From Fuscibacter oryzae (GTDB lineage Bacteria > Pseudomonadota > Alphaproteobacteria > Rhodobacterales > Rhodobacteraceae), in the NCBI RefSeq assembly GCF_016765795.1, contig NZ_JAESVP010000001.1, positions 496,001-560,000 of the forward strand: 64,000 nucleotides of DNA. Direction: 5' to 3'. Both the position numbers and the translations under genes were made by a program. Shown piece after piece: positions 42,439 to 52,101 of the stretch (position 1 is its first letter; each line of letters begins with the position of its first letter). A model generated the notes under the pieces. It made no database searches. It saw nothing but the letters and a program-made list of their open reading frames with translations, and was not told where the DNA came from.

Positions 42439-43665
42439 CTAGGGCTGAACCCGATGCACCGGCATGGCAAAGGCCACATCGCCGCGACGGTCCGCCAGAT
42501 ACAGCCCCAGCGAAGCCGCCAACGTCACGGCAGACCCGATCAGCGCGGTTGTGCCATAGCCGCCAATGGCCATGCCCGCCGCAAAAATTGCCGCCGCACA
42601 AACATCGCTGACCAGCTTTTGCAGCGCGAACAGCGCCGCCGCAGCCCCGGTGCGCCCATTGGTCAGATCCTGATAATAGCCGATTGGCAGGGTCAGAATG
42701 GCCGCCCCGCCCATGCCCGCCAGCAGCGGCAAAAGCCACAGCGACCAGTGCCCCACCAAGACCGGCATCAAGGCCAGATGCCCGGTATAAATCGCCGCGC
42801 CGACGGCGATTTGCGTGGCCCGCCGGACCCGCCCTGCCAGCCGCGACAGCACAAGCATGAAGGGCACCTCCCACCCGGCGACCATGCCGACATAGAGTGC
42901 CACATCCCCCGCCGACCGACCGGGATTGGCCTGAAAGATCAGCGAGACCAGCATCATGTAAAGCGTGCCAATCGACAGCACGCCCCCCAACAGCCCCATC
43001 CGCAGCAAGATTTCCGGGCGGGCGATTTCGGCGAAACTCTGGATCAGGTTCAACCCCGAGGGCGCGTGATTCCACGCCCCCCGGCCATCGCGCGGCCACA
43101 TGAACACTGAAACCGCCACCAGCCCCGCGCTGAAAATCGCCCCCGCCAGATAGATCTGGCCAGGAACGAACCTGTCGGCAAAGGCAAAGGTGAACCAGAT
43201 CAGCAGCGCCAGAAACCCCGCCGACAGCCCCGCCCGAATGACCGCCTGCACCCCGTCGCGCCCCGGCTGCCCCGCCATGACCAGACCGGCCAGCGCGAAA
43301 GACTGGCCCAGTAGGCTCCACGCCAGCGGGAACATCACGCCATGGGCCACAATCAGGCTGACGACGCCGGGATGGACCAGCATCGCCAGATTGCCGATCA
43401 GCGCCGCGACCGAGGTGGCAATGACCAGCGTCTTGCGGTTGGCCCGCAGATCGCCGATCACCCCGATCAACACCGAGGCTGCCACCGAAAAGCCCGAGGA
43501 AAACGTCATCAGCAGCGCCAGCCCGTTATCTGACAGCCCCACCTCGTGAATGGCGATGCGCGACAGATAGGGGTAGATCGCTGCACTATGGGCGCCTTGC
43601 AGCACCAGCATCAGCGCCAGCATCCGCAGTACGGGCTGGCGGGCAATCTGGGCAAGCGGGCTCAT
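42439..43665 (-). CDS. MFS transporter
   Basis: The 408-residue protein has about 12 membrane segments. It has IGVIGDLRANRKTLVIAT in the first loop and GAAILTLPIGYYQDLTNGRTGAAAALFALQKL in the second half, the SetA-like sugar efflux layout. Its ATG overlaps the stop of the FAD oxidase gene (ATGA), so they are translated together and it may carry a substrate or product of that oxidase. Confidence 0.82.
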   Translation of the reverse strand: MSPLAQIARQPVLRMLALMLVLQGAHSAAIYPYLSRIAIHEVGLSDNGLALLMTFSSGFSVAASVLIGVIGDLRANRKTLVIATSVAALIGNLAMLVHPGVVSLIVAHGVMFPLAWSLLGQSFALAGLVMAGQPGRDGVQAVIRAGLSAGFLALLIWFTFAFADRFVPGQIYLAGAIFSAGLVAVSVFMWPRDGRGAWNHAPSGLNLIQSFAEIARPEILLRMGLLGGVLSIGTLYMMLVSLIFQANPGRSAGDVALYVGMVAGWEVPFMLVLSRLAGRVRRATQIAVGAAIYTGHLALMPVLVGHWSLWLLPLLAGMGGAAILTLPIGYYQDLTNGRTGAAAALFALQKLVSDVCAAAIFAAGMAIGGYGTTALIGSAVTLAASLGLYLADRRGDVAFAMPVHRVQP

Positions 43666-45074
43666 TCCGGAATGACCTTGCCGGGGTTCATGCGGTTTTC
43701 GGGGTCAATCGACTGTTTGATTGCGCGCATCACGGCCAGCGCCACCGGGTCTTTGCGCCGCTTCATCGTGGCCAGTTTCGACAGGCCCACCCCATGTTCG
43801 GCCGAAAAGCTGCCATGCAAGTCCTGCACCACATCTTCGACCGCCTCGACCACGGCGTCATAAAGCGCGGGGTCGTCGCGGGTCGGATAGACGGTGTAAT
43901 GAATGTTGCCGTCACCCAGATGCGCCACCGACAGCGTATCGCAACCGGGGTCCAGCGCGGGCAGGCGGGCCTCGATCCGGGCAAAGAATTCGGGCACCAG
44001 ATGCAAGGGCAGCGCGATGTCGGTATCAATCGTCGGCTGGCGCGCGATGGTGATTTCGGCGGCCAGTTCGCGGCGGTGCCACATGGTCAGACGCTGCGCC
44101 TCATTCTGCGCGATCTCGGCATCCAGCACGGCGCCTTCCTCAATCAATTGACCAAGGGTTTCCTCCAGCAGCGCGGTCAGCGGCACGGTGCCATCTTCGG
44201 CCACCGCCGCATCGCGGGGGGCGGTGGCGGCGATTTCGACCAGGATATTCGTCTCATACCGCTGCCCGCCAAAGGGCAGCGCCACATCGGGCCGCGCCTC
44301 GGCCAGCCGCTGCATATAGGTGGCGGGCATGTATTCAAACGCCTCGACCAGCCCGCCCGTCACTTCGCGCAGTCGGTTCAGCAATGCCAGCGCATCAGGC
44401 AAGGACCGCGCCGCCAGCGTGGCGGTGGCATAGGCGCGCGGGGCGGGCACCAGCTTCATCACGGCGGCGGTGATGATACCCAGCGTGCCCTCTGCCCCGA
44501 TGAAAAGCTGTTTCAGGTCATAGCCGGAATTGTCCTTGTGCAGTTCCGACATCAGGTTCAGCACCCGGCCATCGGCCAGCACCACCTCCAGCCCCAGACA
44601 CAGCGCGCGGGTGGAGCCATAGCGCAGCACATTGCTGCCGCCCGCATTGGTCGAAAGCACGCCCCCGATCATCGCCGAGCCGCGCGCCCCGAACCACAGC
44701 GGGAAATACATCCCCTGCCTTGCTGCCGCATCATGCAGGCGCGACAGGATCACCCCGGCCTCGACCACCGCCGTCCGTGCCTCGGACCGGATCTCGCGAA
44801 TGCGGTTCAGCCGTTCGACCGACACCATCAGGCCGCCCGTCGTCATCGCACCGCCGACAAGGCCGGTCAGGCCCGAAACAGGCACCACAGGCACGCCATG
44901 GCGCGCGGCAATCTGCACCACACCCGCCACCTCGGCTGTACTGGCCGGACGGGCGACGATGGCGGGGTTGGGGGAATAGTGGCCCGACCATTCGGCGCGG
45001 TAGCGGGCAAGGTCATCGCCGGTCAGCACATGAGACGCCCCAAGAAGGGCGACAAGATCGTCGTGAAGGGACAT
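43662..45074 (-). CDS. FAD-binding oxidoreductase (GlcD / D-2-hydroxyacid dehydrogenase type)
   Basis: The 470-residue protein has the FAD loop VPVSGLTGLVGGAMTTGGLMVS (VAO family) near residue 65, IGGVLSTNAGGSNVLRYGS, GAEGTLGIITAAV, and C-terminal HLGDGNIHYTVYP and SAEHGVGLSK. This is the D-lactate/D-2-hydroxyglutarate dehydrogenase group. The substrate cannot be told. ATG 45074 has CGGAG upstream. It is coupled to the MFS gene. Confidence 0.9.
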   Translation of the reverse strand: MSLHDDLVALLGASHVLTGDDLARYRAEWSGHYSPNPAIVARPASTAEVAGVVQIAARHGVPVVPVSGLTGLVGGAMTTGGLMVSVERLNRIREIRSEARTAVVEAGVILSRLHDAAARQGMYFPLWFGARGSAMIGGVLSTNAGGSNVLRYGSTRALCLGLEVVLADGRVLNLMSELHKDNSGYDLKQLFIGAEGTLGIITAAVMKLVPAPRAYATATLAARSLPDALALLNRLREVTGGLVEAFEYMPATYMQRLAEARPDVALPFGGQRYETNILVEIAATAPRDAAVAEDGTVPLTALLEETLGQLIEEGAVLDAEIAQNEAQRLTMWHRRELAAEITIARQPTIDTDIALPLHLVPEFFARIEARLPALDPGCDTLSVAHLGDGNIHYTVYPTRDDPALYDAVVEAVEDVVQDLHGSFSAEHGVGLSKLATMKRRKDPVALAVMRAIKQSIDPENRMNPGKVIPE

Positions 45075-45173
45075 TTGCAACGCAACTCCGGGAACGGTCG
45101 GAAGATGCCTGTTTCCTACAGCAAAGACCAGAGGAGCGGATGCCCGGCAGCGTCAGGAAATCTGTCGGATATT

Positions 45174-45863
45174 TCAGGGAGAGAAGGATTTCACCCGGCC
45201 CAGAAGCTCCAGCACCTTGGGGCCCAGGCCCGCAACGATCTTTTTCACCCCTTCGGCGTTGGGGTGAATGCCGTCAGCCTGCATCATCGCATGCGCTGCC
45301 GCCGGGTCGGCCATCTCTGTCAGGGGCGCGAAGAACGAGGGCAGAAGAACAGCGCCGTATTGCGCCGCAAGATCGGGGTAGATCGCATCGAACCTGGCCT
45401 TGTAATCGGCGCCGAAGTTGCCTGGTGCCTTCATGCCCACCAGCAGCATCGGCAAACCCCGCGCCTGTCCGCCCTTCAAAATCGCCTCAAGGTTCGCGCG
45501 CGCCTCTTCGGGGGACAGGCCGCGCAGCATGTCATTGCCCCCCAGCTCCACGATCAACGCATCGGTTTCGGGCGTCAGGCTCCAATCCAGCCGCGACAGC
45601 CCGCCCGCCGTTGTATCGCCAGAAACCCCGGCATTCACTACCACCACATCGCGGCCCTGTTCGGTCAGCCATGCCTGAAGCTGCGGCACCAACCCCGCCT
45701 CGGGCGCCAGCCCATAGCCCGCCATCAGACTGTCGCCCAGTGCCACAACCGTGATGGGTTCGGCCCATGCAGGTGCAGAAAAGATCAACCCGACAGCCAT
45801 GCAGACATTGCGGATCGCCCGGCCCGACGCATATCTGAACCGAAGCGTTGAAAGGTGTAACAT
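45174..45863 (-). CDS. Arylesterase / SGNH lysophospholipase (TesA-like), secreted
   Basis: The 229-residue protein has a signal peptide (RAIRNVCMAVGLIFSAPAWA, residues 15-34) and the SGNH blocks VVALGDSLMAGYGL, NAGVSGDTTAGG, ELGGNDMLRG and DGIHPNAEG. It is periplasmic, like E. coli TesA. The ATG at 45863 shares bases with the divergent ABC gene's ATG (CATG). An internal ATG (MAVGLIF) would give a shorter but still plausible signal peptide. The tesA/ybbA/ybbP neighbourhood is conserved in proteobacteria. Confidence 0.9.
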   Translation of the reverse strand: MLHLSTLRFRYASGRAIRNVCMAVGLIFSAPAWAEPITVVALGDSLMAGYGLAPEAGLVPQLQAWLTEQGRDVVVVNAGVSGDTTAGGLSRLDWSLTPETDALIVELGGNDMLRGLSPEEARANLEAILKGGQARGLPMLLVGMKAPGNFGADYKARFDAIYPDLAAQYGAVLLPSFFAPLTEMADPAAAHAMMQADGIHPNAEGVKKIVAGLGPKVLELLGRVKSFSP

Positions 45864-46542
45864 GGCGGACCCTGTCCTTAGGCTGGAAGACGTGGGCCTG
45901 ACCCTGCGCGGCAATGCTGGCCCTGTCGAGATACTTAGGGCCATTTCGCTGACTGTCATCCCCCAAGAGACGGTGGGGCTGGTAGGGCCATCGGGGTCAG
46001 GCAAATCGTCGCTGCTGATGCTGATGGGCGGGTTGGAGCGCGCGACGGCGGGGCAAGTCACAGCCCTAGGGCAGGATCTGGGCGCGATGGACGAGGACGG
46101 GCTGGCGCGGTTCCGACGGGGCCGCATGGGGGTGGTGTTTCAGAACTTCCACCTGATCCCCACGATGACCGCACTGGAAAACGTGGCCCTGCCGATGGAG
46201 ATTGCGGGCACGCCCGACGCCTTTGCCCGGGCCGCAGCAGAGTTGGAGGCCGTTGGCCTCTCCCACCGCGCCGACCACTATCCCGCCCAGCTTTCGGGGG
46301 GAGAGCAGCAGCGCGTGGCGCTGGCCCGCGCCGTGGCCCCCCGCCCGACGATTCTGCTGGCCGATGAGCCGACCGGCAACCTGGACAGCGCCAATGGTGC
46401 CGCGATCATGGACCTGCTGTTTGCCCTGCGCGACCGTCATGGCGCCACGCTGATCATGGTGACGCATGCCCCCGAACTGGCGGCGCGCTGCGACCGGATC
46501 ATCCGGCTGGCCGATGGCCGGATTGACGGGCCTTCGGCATGA
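45862..46542 (+). CDS. ABC transporter ATP-binding protein (YbbA-like)
   Basis: The 226-residue protein has Walker [10 protein letters not shown], the Q-loop [20 protein letters not shown], signature [14 protein letters not shown], Walker [13 protein letters not shown] and H-loop [11 protein letters not shown]. It is the LolD/MacB-type group. AAAGG precedes the ATG. It overlaps the permease by four bases and diverges from the arylesterase, the same order as E. coli tesA-ybbA-ybbP. Confidence 0.95.
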   Translation: MADPVLRLEDVGLTLRGNAGPVEILRAISLTVIPQETVGLVGPSGSGKSSLLMLMGGLERATAGQVTALGQDLGAMDEDGLARFRRGRMGVVFQNFHLIPTMTALENVALPMEIAGTPDAFARAAAELEAVGLSHRADHYPAQLSGGEQQRVALARAVAPRPTILLADEPTGNLDSANGAAIMDLLFALRDRHGATLIMVTHAPELAARCDRIIRLADGRIDGPSA

Positions 46543-49052
46543 GCCTGCGCCTTGCCGCCCGCATCGCCCGCCGAGAGTTGCGCGGCGGCATCGCCGGGTT
46601 CCGCATTTTCCTGATCTGCCTGGCGCTTGGGGTCGCGGCGATTGCGGCTGTGGGCATGGTCCGCTCTGCCATCGAGGCGGGGTTGAGCGAACAGGGCGCC
46701 GTCATCCTGGGCGGCGATGCGCAGGCCGAGTTTACCTATCGCTTTGCCAGCGAGGCCGAAAAGGCGTGGATGGCGGGCGTGGCCAGCCAAGTGTCCGAGA
46801 TTGTCGAGTTCCGGTCTATGGCGATTGCGGGCGACGATCAGGTGCTGACGCAGGTCAAGGCGGTGGACGGGGCCTACCCTTTACTGGGCAGCCTTGCCCT
46901 GCAGGGCGACCAGACGCTGGCGCAGGCCTTTGCGGGCAAGGACGGCCTGCCCGGCGCGGTGATGGAGCCTTTGCTGGCCGACCAGATGGCCTTGCGCCCC
47001 GGCGACCGCTTTCGCCTTGGCACGCAGGAATTTGTGCTGGCCGCCCTGCTGGCGAAAGAACCAGACAGCGCCACCGGCGGCTTTCAGATGGCCCCGCGCA
47101 CCCTTGTGCGGACCGCCGATCTGGCACGGTCGGGGCTGTTGCAGCCGGGCACGCTGTTTGACACCTCTTACCGGATGGCTCTGCCGCCCAAGGCCGATGT
47201 GGCCGCGCTGAAGACCGAAGCGGAGGCCAAGTTCCGCGAAACCGGCCTGCGCTGGACCGACCGGCGCCGTGCGGCCCCGGGGGTGGAGCGGTTTGTCGAT
47301 CAGGTGGGCGCGTTTCTGATTCTTGTCGGGCTGTCGGGCATGGCGGTGGGCGGGATTGGCGTTGCCTCGGCGGTGAGGGCCTGGGTTGAGGCGCGAATCT
47401 CCACGCTGGCCACCTTGCGCACGTTGGGGGCGGATAGCCGCCTGATCTTTCGCGCCAGCCTGATGCAAGTAGCGGTGCTGTCCGGGCTGGGCGTGACGCT
47501 GGGGCTGGCGGCGGGCGTGGGCCTGCCGCTGCTGTTCGCACAGCAGATCGCCGCCGCCCTGCCCTTTCCGGCAACCATTGCGCTTTACTGGCGCCCGGTA
47601 TTCGAGGCGGTGTTTTACGGCGTGACCTCGGTCTTTCTGTTCGCGCTATGGCCCCTTGCCCGCGCCGCGCGGATCAGGGCGGCGGCGCTGTATCGTGGAG
47701 GGTTAGGAGGCTGGCCCGCGCGCCGGCATATCGCGGCGGTGGTGGCGCTGGCCGGGCTGCTGATCGGCGGGGCGGCAGTGCTGTCTGGCGCATGGACGCT
47801 GGCACTGGGCACGGCAGGCGGGGTGTTGGCCGCGCTGGGGTTGCTGGCGTTGGCAGCGGTCGGGCTTATGCGGTTGACGCGCCGGTTGGCGCGGCTGCGG
47901 GCCATACAGGGGCGGCCCGCGCTGCGGCTGGCGCTGGCCGCGATTGGCGGGCCACGGGCGGGCACCGTGCAGGTGGTGCTGGGCCTTGGCCTTGGCCTGT
48001 CGGTTCTGGCCGCCGTGGGGCAGATCGATACCAATATCCGTCAGGCGATTGCCCGCGACCTGCCAACCCGCGCGCCCAGTTTCTTTTTCATCGACATCCA
48101 GCCCGACCAGATTGACCCGTTCCGCGCGATGATTGCCGCAAATCCTGCCGTTACCCGGCAGGAAAGTGCCCCGATGCTGCGCGGCGTGATCACCCGGATC
48201 AACGGGCAGGATGCGCGCAAGGTGGCGGGCGATCACTGGGTGGTGCGCGGCGACCGGGGGCTGAGCTACGCCGACGCCCTGCCTGCGGGCACCACGATCA
48301 CCGAAGGCGCGTGGTGGCCCGAGGGCTACACCGGCACGCCCCAGATGAGCTTTGCCGAGACCGAGGCCAAAGAGATGGGCCTGAAGCTGGGCGATGTGCT
48401 GACCGTGAATGTGCTGGGCCGCGACATTGAGGCCCCCATTACCAGCCTGCGGGCGGTGGATTTTTCCAACGCCGGGATGGGCTTTGTCATGGTACTGAAC
48501 GCGGCGGCCTTACAAGGCGCGCCGCATAGCCATATCGCCACCGTTTATTCTGGGCCGCAGGCAGAGGCAGGCATTCTGCGGCAGGTGACCAAGGCCTTCC
48601 CCAATGTAACCGCGATCAGCGTGCGCAACGCGGCGGCCCGCGTGGCCGAGGCGCTGTCGGCGATTGCCGATGCGGTGACGCTGGCAGCACTGGCCACTTT
48701 GGTCACCGGCTTTGCCGTGCTGATTGGCGCGGCGGCAACCGGAGAGGCTGTGCGACGGCAAGAGGCGGCGGTGCTGCGGGTGCTGGGCGCATCGCGTGGG
48801 CGCATTCTGTGGTCATTCGCGATGCGTGCAGCGCTGACCGGGGCGGCGGCGGGGTTGGTTGCAATTGTCGCAGGCGGAGTGGCCGGCTGGGCGGTGATGC
48901 GCTTTGTCATGGACAGCAGCTATCAATTCGCCTCCCTGCCCGCGCTGGTCGTTGTTGCAGGCGGGGTGCTGGCCACGCTGCTGGCCGGGTTGGCCTTTAT
49001 GCTGCGCCCGCTGGCGGCGCGGCCCGCACAGGTGCTGCGCTCGGCCGAATGA
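46539..49052 (+). CDS. ABC transporter permease, FtsX-domain (YbbP-like)
   Basis: The 837-residue protein has an N-terminal helix (GIAGFRIFLICLALGVAAIAAV), a large periplasmic domain, two FtsX domains (around 255-375 and 715-830) and extra helices between, about ten in total. This is the YbbP/lipoprotein-release layout; it probably moves a lipid or lipoprotein or acts as a mechanotransmitter. Its TGA stop directly abuts the caspase gene stop on the other strand (TGATCA at 49050-49055). Confidence 0.92.
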   Translation: MSLRLAARIARRELRGGIAGFRIFLICLALGVAAIAAVGMVRSAIEAGLSEQGAVILGGDAQAEFTYRFASEAEKAWMAGVASQVSEIVEFRSMAIAGDDQVLTQVKAVDGAYPLLGSLALQGDQTLAQAFAGKDGLPGAVMEPLLADQMALRPGDRFRLGTQEFVLAALLAKEPDSATGGFQMAPRTLVRTADLARSGLLQPGTLFDTSYRMALPPKADVAALKTEAEAKFRETGLRWTDRRRAAPGVERFVDQVGAFLILVGLSGMAVGGIGVASAVRAWVEARISTLATLRTLGADSRLIFRASLMQVAVLSGLGVTLGLAAGVGLPLLFAQQIAAALPFPATIALYWRPVFEAVFYGVTSVFLFALWPLARAARIRAAALYRGGLGGWPARRHIAAVVALAGLLIGGAAVLSGAWTLALGTAGGVLAALGLLALAAVGLMRLTRRLARLRAIQGRPALRLALAAIGGPRAGTVQVVLGLGLGLSVLAAVGQIDTNIRQAIARDLPTRAPSFFFIDIQPDQIDPFRAMIAANPAVTRQESAPMLRGVITRINGQDARKVAGDHWVVRGDRGLSYADALPAGTTITEGAWWPEGYTGTPQMSFAETEAKEMGLKLGDVLTVNVLGRDIEAPITSLRAVDFSNAGMGFVMVLNAAALQGAPHSHIATVYSGPQAEAGILRQVTKAFPNVTAISVRNAAARVAEALSAIADAVTLAALATLVTGFAVLIGAAATGEAVRRQEAAVLRVLGASRGRILWSFAMRAALTGAAAGLVAIVAGGVAGWAVMRFVMDSSYQFASLPALVVVAGGVLATLLAGLAFMLRPLAARPAQVLRSAE

Positions 49053-51143
49053 TCAGTTTGCAGGCACGGTGCGCAGCTCCAGTTGCAGGATGGCGGGACC
49101 GGGGCCATCTGCGGTCTCCTCCTGCAACGCGGTGGCGCTGCGGGTGGTCTGGCCAAACCCGGCCTCGGCCAGTGCGGCATTCAGACCAGAGCGGGTTGAG
49201 ACGTCGCGGGTGACATCAAGGCTGGGCTGGGCAAGAAAGCCAAGATCTTCGACAGGCGATTGCGCTGCAGCGGGGGTCAGCACGATGATTAGCCGCTCAG
49301 CGCCCAGAACCGCGTCGGAAATCTTGAACAGGCCCTTTTTCAACCTGTCGCCCGGCTGCAACCGGCCCGAATACCAGTGCGAGATTGACCAGTCGGCCCC
49401 GATGTAAAGCACGTTCACGTCAACCAGAATAGCCATGCGGTTTTCGGCCACGACATGCACCTGATCACCGGGAATCAACCGGGGAATGGCGCTGGCGGGC
49501 ATGGGCCGCAGCGCATCCTTGTTGGGGCCGGCCAGCAGTTGAACATCGACATCCAGCCCGCCCGCCCCCACCGCGCCCGCCATTTTCGTAAGATTGATCG
49601 CCTTGGCCATGGCGCCCAACAGCGCGCCCATCGCCTGCGCCACGCCCTCCGCATCCTTGTCGGCGGTTGAAACCGAGGGCGTGGTGGTCAGATCGTCAGC
49701 CAGCCCGGTCGCAGGCAGAACCCAGACCGCATCGGGGCGGGGGCTGTCCGGCAGGATTGCAAGGCGCAGATCGGCACTGGCATCGCCTGCGGGCACAAAG
49801 GTGATGCGGGGGCCTGCGGCTTTAATCAGCACCGGCAGGGCGGTTGTCAGGGCATCGGTTGCAAGGCTGCCCGCAGGCGGCAGGGCGACGGTCAGGCCAA
49901 AATCAAGACCGGCGCCGATCTTGCGCAGCATCAGACCCTTGGGCAGCGCATCGGGCAAAGCCTTGCCCTGCTGCACAATTGGAACGGCCTGCGCGCCAAA
50001 GGTCTGAACCTGCGTCAACCGGGCATAGCCCAGCGCATCCGGGGTTGCATCCGCCGCCGTCGCCATCACCGCCAGTACATCGCCGGTGGCCAGACCATGC
50101 AGGCTGCCAGCCGGAATTGTGAATTCCTGTTCACCAACGCGGGCCACCCATTGATCCACCCGCCTGCCCGGCAGGCCGGAAAAAGCCACCTGACCCAGAT
50201 CGCCTTCGAACATCGGGGTGGTGCGGGCAATCGAGGTGGTGGCGTATTTGCGCAAGACCTCTTGCCCGATCTGGCCATAGGTGGCGTTCGGATATTCGGC
50301 CAGCACCTGCATCAGCGTATAGGTGAACACCCCCTGCGGCACGCGGCCCGGCTTGCCCTTGGGCAAGTTCTTTTCGGGCGTCACCTCGGTCGTCTGGGCG
50401 GCAAAGAAGGCGACGAAGCTACCCGTCTGTGGCCCTGCGGCCCCCACCTCCACCGGTGCATCTGGCTCGGCACGCGGATCGGACGGGGTTCCACGGGTGC
50501 GTGCGGCGGCAGCCTCAATCGCCGCGCCAGAGATACCCAGCGCCTGCGGCGTCACTTGCCGCGTGCGCAGCTCTTCTTCGCCATCAGGCGCGCCGCGCGT
50601 GACGGTGCCCGAGTGGCAGCTATCAAACACCGCCCAGACATTCGCCCCCTTGGCGCGCAACCTATCGATCATCGCGCCGATCTCGTCATCGACCAGCGCA
50701 TTCTGCACATGGCCCACGTCGGCCAACCATGGCCCGATGTCACGGGGCAAAAACACCTCGTCCAGACCATCCAGTTCAGATTCGGGGTCGGCGGCAGGGG
50801 CCTGGGTGCCGTGGCCGGAAAAATGCAGATAGACGAAATCGCCGGGCTGTACGCGGGCCGTCAGCGCCGCCATCCGGTCGCGGATATGGCCCAGCGTGGG
50901 GGTGTCGGTGGCACCGGGAACGCCATCGGCCAGCACCACCACATTCTGCGGGGTGAATTTCACCGGCGCCTCGGTCGTCAGATATGTGGCGACCAGTGCC
51001 ATGTCATTGGCCGGACCTTTCAGCCAGTATTTCCGGTCCAGCGCGGGATACTGGCTGACCCCGATCAGCAGTGCGTAATTCTCGCGTGCCAGCACAGGCA
51101 CGGACGCAAGGATCAGCGTGATCGCGAAAGCCAGACGGCGCAC
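49053..51143 (-). CDS. Secreted caspase-family (peptidase C14) protein
   Basis: The 696-residue protein has a signal peptide (MRRLAFAITLILASVPVLA) and a caspase/orthocaspase domain at residues 22-290. The catalytic dyad is visible as H111 in YLHFSGHGTQ and C176 in VFDSCHSG, with acidic residues (DGLDEVFLPRD) between, as in p20-like bacterial caspases that cleave after Arg or Lys. Residues 330-696 hold a repeated, SH3-like or DUF4384-type region (VNVLYIGADWSISHWYSGRLQPGD) whose fold I cannot name with certainty. It follows the small secreted gene by 7 bases. Confidence 0.85.
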   Translation of the reverse strand: MRRLAFAITLILASVPVLARENYALLIGVSQYPALDRKYWLKGPANDMALVATYLTTEAPVKFTPQNVVVLADGVPGATDTPTLGHIRDRMAALTARVQPGDFVYLHFSGHGTQAPAADPESELDGLDEVFLPRDIGPWLADVGHVQNALVDDEIGAMIDRLRAKGANVWAVFDSCHSGTVTRGAPDGEEELRTRQVTPQALGISGAAIEAAAARTRGTPSDPRAEPDAPVEVGAAGPQTGSFVAFFAAQTTEVTPEKNLPKGKPGRVPQGVFTYTLMQVLAEYPNATYGQIGQEVLRKYATTSIARTTPMFEGDLGQVAFSGLPGRRVDQWVARVGEQEFTIPAGSLHGLATGDVLAVMATAADATPDALGYARLTQVQTFGAQAVPIVQQGKALPDALPKGLMLRKIGAGLDFGLTVALPPAGSLATDALTTALPVLIKAAGPRITFVPAGDASADLRLAILPDSPRPDAVWVLPATGLADDLTTTPSVSTADKDAEGVAQAMGALLGAMAKAINLTKMAGAVGAGGLDVDVQLLAGPNKDALRPMPASAIPRLIPGDQVHVVAENRMAILVDVNVLYIGADWSISHWYSGRLQPGDRLKKGLFKISDAVLGAERLIIVLTPAAAQSPVEDLGFLAQPSLDVTRDVSTRSGLNAALAEAGFGQTTRSATALQEETADGPGPAILQLELRTVPAN

Positions 51144-51150
51144 CGTAGCC

Positions 51151-51768
51151 TCAGTTCGTCATCAGGGCGTAGGCCGCACCTTTGGGGCCGTGGTTTTCCA
51201 CCTTCATGGTAAAGCCTGCGGTCTGATCAGGCCGCCAGCCGCAATAGGCAATCGGGCTGCGGTCGGTATCGGAACACACAAGGCGGCCCTGCGCGTCATA
51301 AACGGTCAGGTTCAGGTCGGTGGCATCCTTGGCCTCGACATAGATCTCGGCATATTCGCCACCAATAAAATCAACCGCCGGATAGGTATCGGTGCCGCCG
51401 TTGCCCAAGCTGCCAATGTTGTAAACCGGGCCAGAGGTAACACCCCGCGCCCCTTCGTCGCGGGTGTCTTCGATCAGGCCTAGTACGGCATCATCGCCTG
51501 CGGCAAGCTCTTCGGCTTTGGCCAGCATCTCTTCCCACGCCAAAGGCGCGCCCTCGCCCGCGGCTGCCCCTTGCGCGGAAAGCGTGCCCTTGGTGGGGTT
51601 CAGCCCCTTGCGCAATTTCGCCGCCGACAGGATCAGCACAGCATCGCCCGTCTCCAGCCCGGCTTGGTAAAGTTGCGCCGAAAGCTGCGCGGTGCGGACC
51701 GGCGACAGCGGTTCCGCAATGGCGGGCAGCGCAAGGGCAAAGGACAGCAGGACGGCAAGGCGCAGCAT
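51151..51768 (-). CDS. Small secreted hypothetical protein, operon partner of the caspase
   Basis: The 205-residue protein has a signal peptide (MLRLAVLLSFALALPAIA) and a C-terminal domain at about 130-205 (DLNLTVYDAQGRLVCSD, GWRPDQTAGFTMKVENHG, GAAYALMTN). This looks like a prepeptidase-type beta-sandwich and contains a cysteine pair. The start has GGGGT just upstream. It is 7 bases before the caspase gene, so the two are co-expressed and both exported; it could be a substrate, inhibitor or adaptor. Confidence 0.65.
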   Translation of the reverse strand: MLRLAVLLSFALALPAIAEPLSPVRTAQLSAQLYQAGLETGDAVLILSAAKLRKGLNPTKGTLSAQGAAAGEGAPLAWEEMLAKAEELAAGDDAVLGLIEDTRDEGARGVTSGPVYNIGSLGNGGTDTYPAVDFIGGEYAEIYVEAKDATDLNLTVYDAQGRLVCSDTDRSPIAYCGWRPDQTAGFTMKVENHGPKGAAYALMTN

Positions 51769-52101
51769 ATGACCCCCTATGGCTTGGTGACGACCCATAG
51801 TCGCCAGCCGCAGCGCCCCTGTAAACCAAGGATTTCGGCGGGGCATTTTTTGCCGCAGGCCCAGCCGAAATAGCCGTTCGGCGCGAAAGACGGCCGCTGT
51901 TGCCGATGTTGGTGCGGCCTGATCAGGCGCAGCCCAAGCCCTCTGGCACGGCGGGGCCACAAGCGTGCTGTCGGTGCGGTTGCAGGGCTTGCCGAACACC
52001 ATCGCGCCAAACTCTGCCCGCCACCGGCGGAAAAGGGTTTCGCACTGCGGATCGGCTGGCCTAAGCTGCCCCCCGGAACAGGGGCAGCAGGCGATTCCGG
52101 T
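51769..52101. other. 333-base divergent intergenic region with a hairpin before the patatin gene
   Basis: No convincing gene is visible. GCTGCCCC (52065-52072) pairs with GGGGCAGC (52081-52088) 13 bases before the patatin start and could hide its ribosome site. The promoters of the caspase operon (minus) and patatin gene (plus) should both lie here, but no clear boxes were found. Confidence 0.45.
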
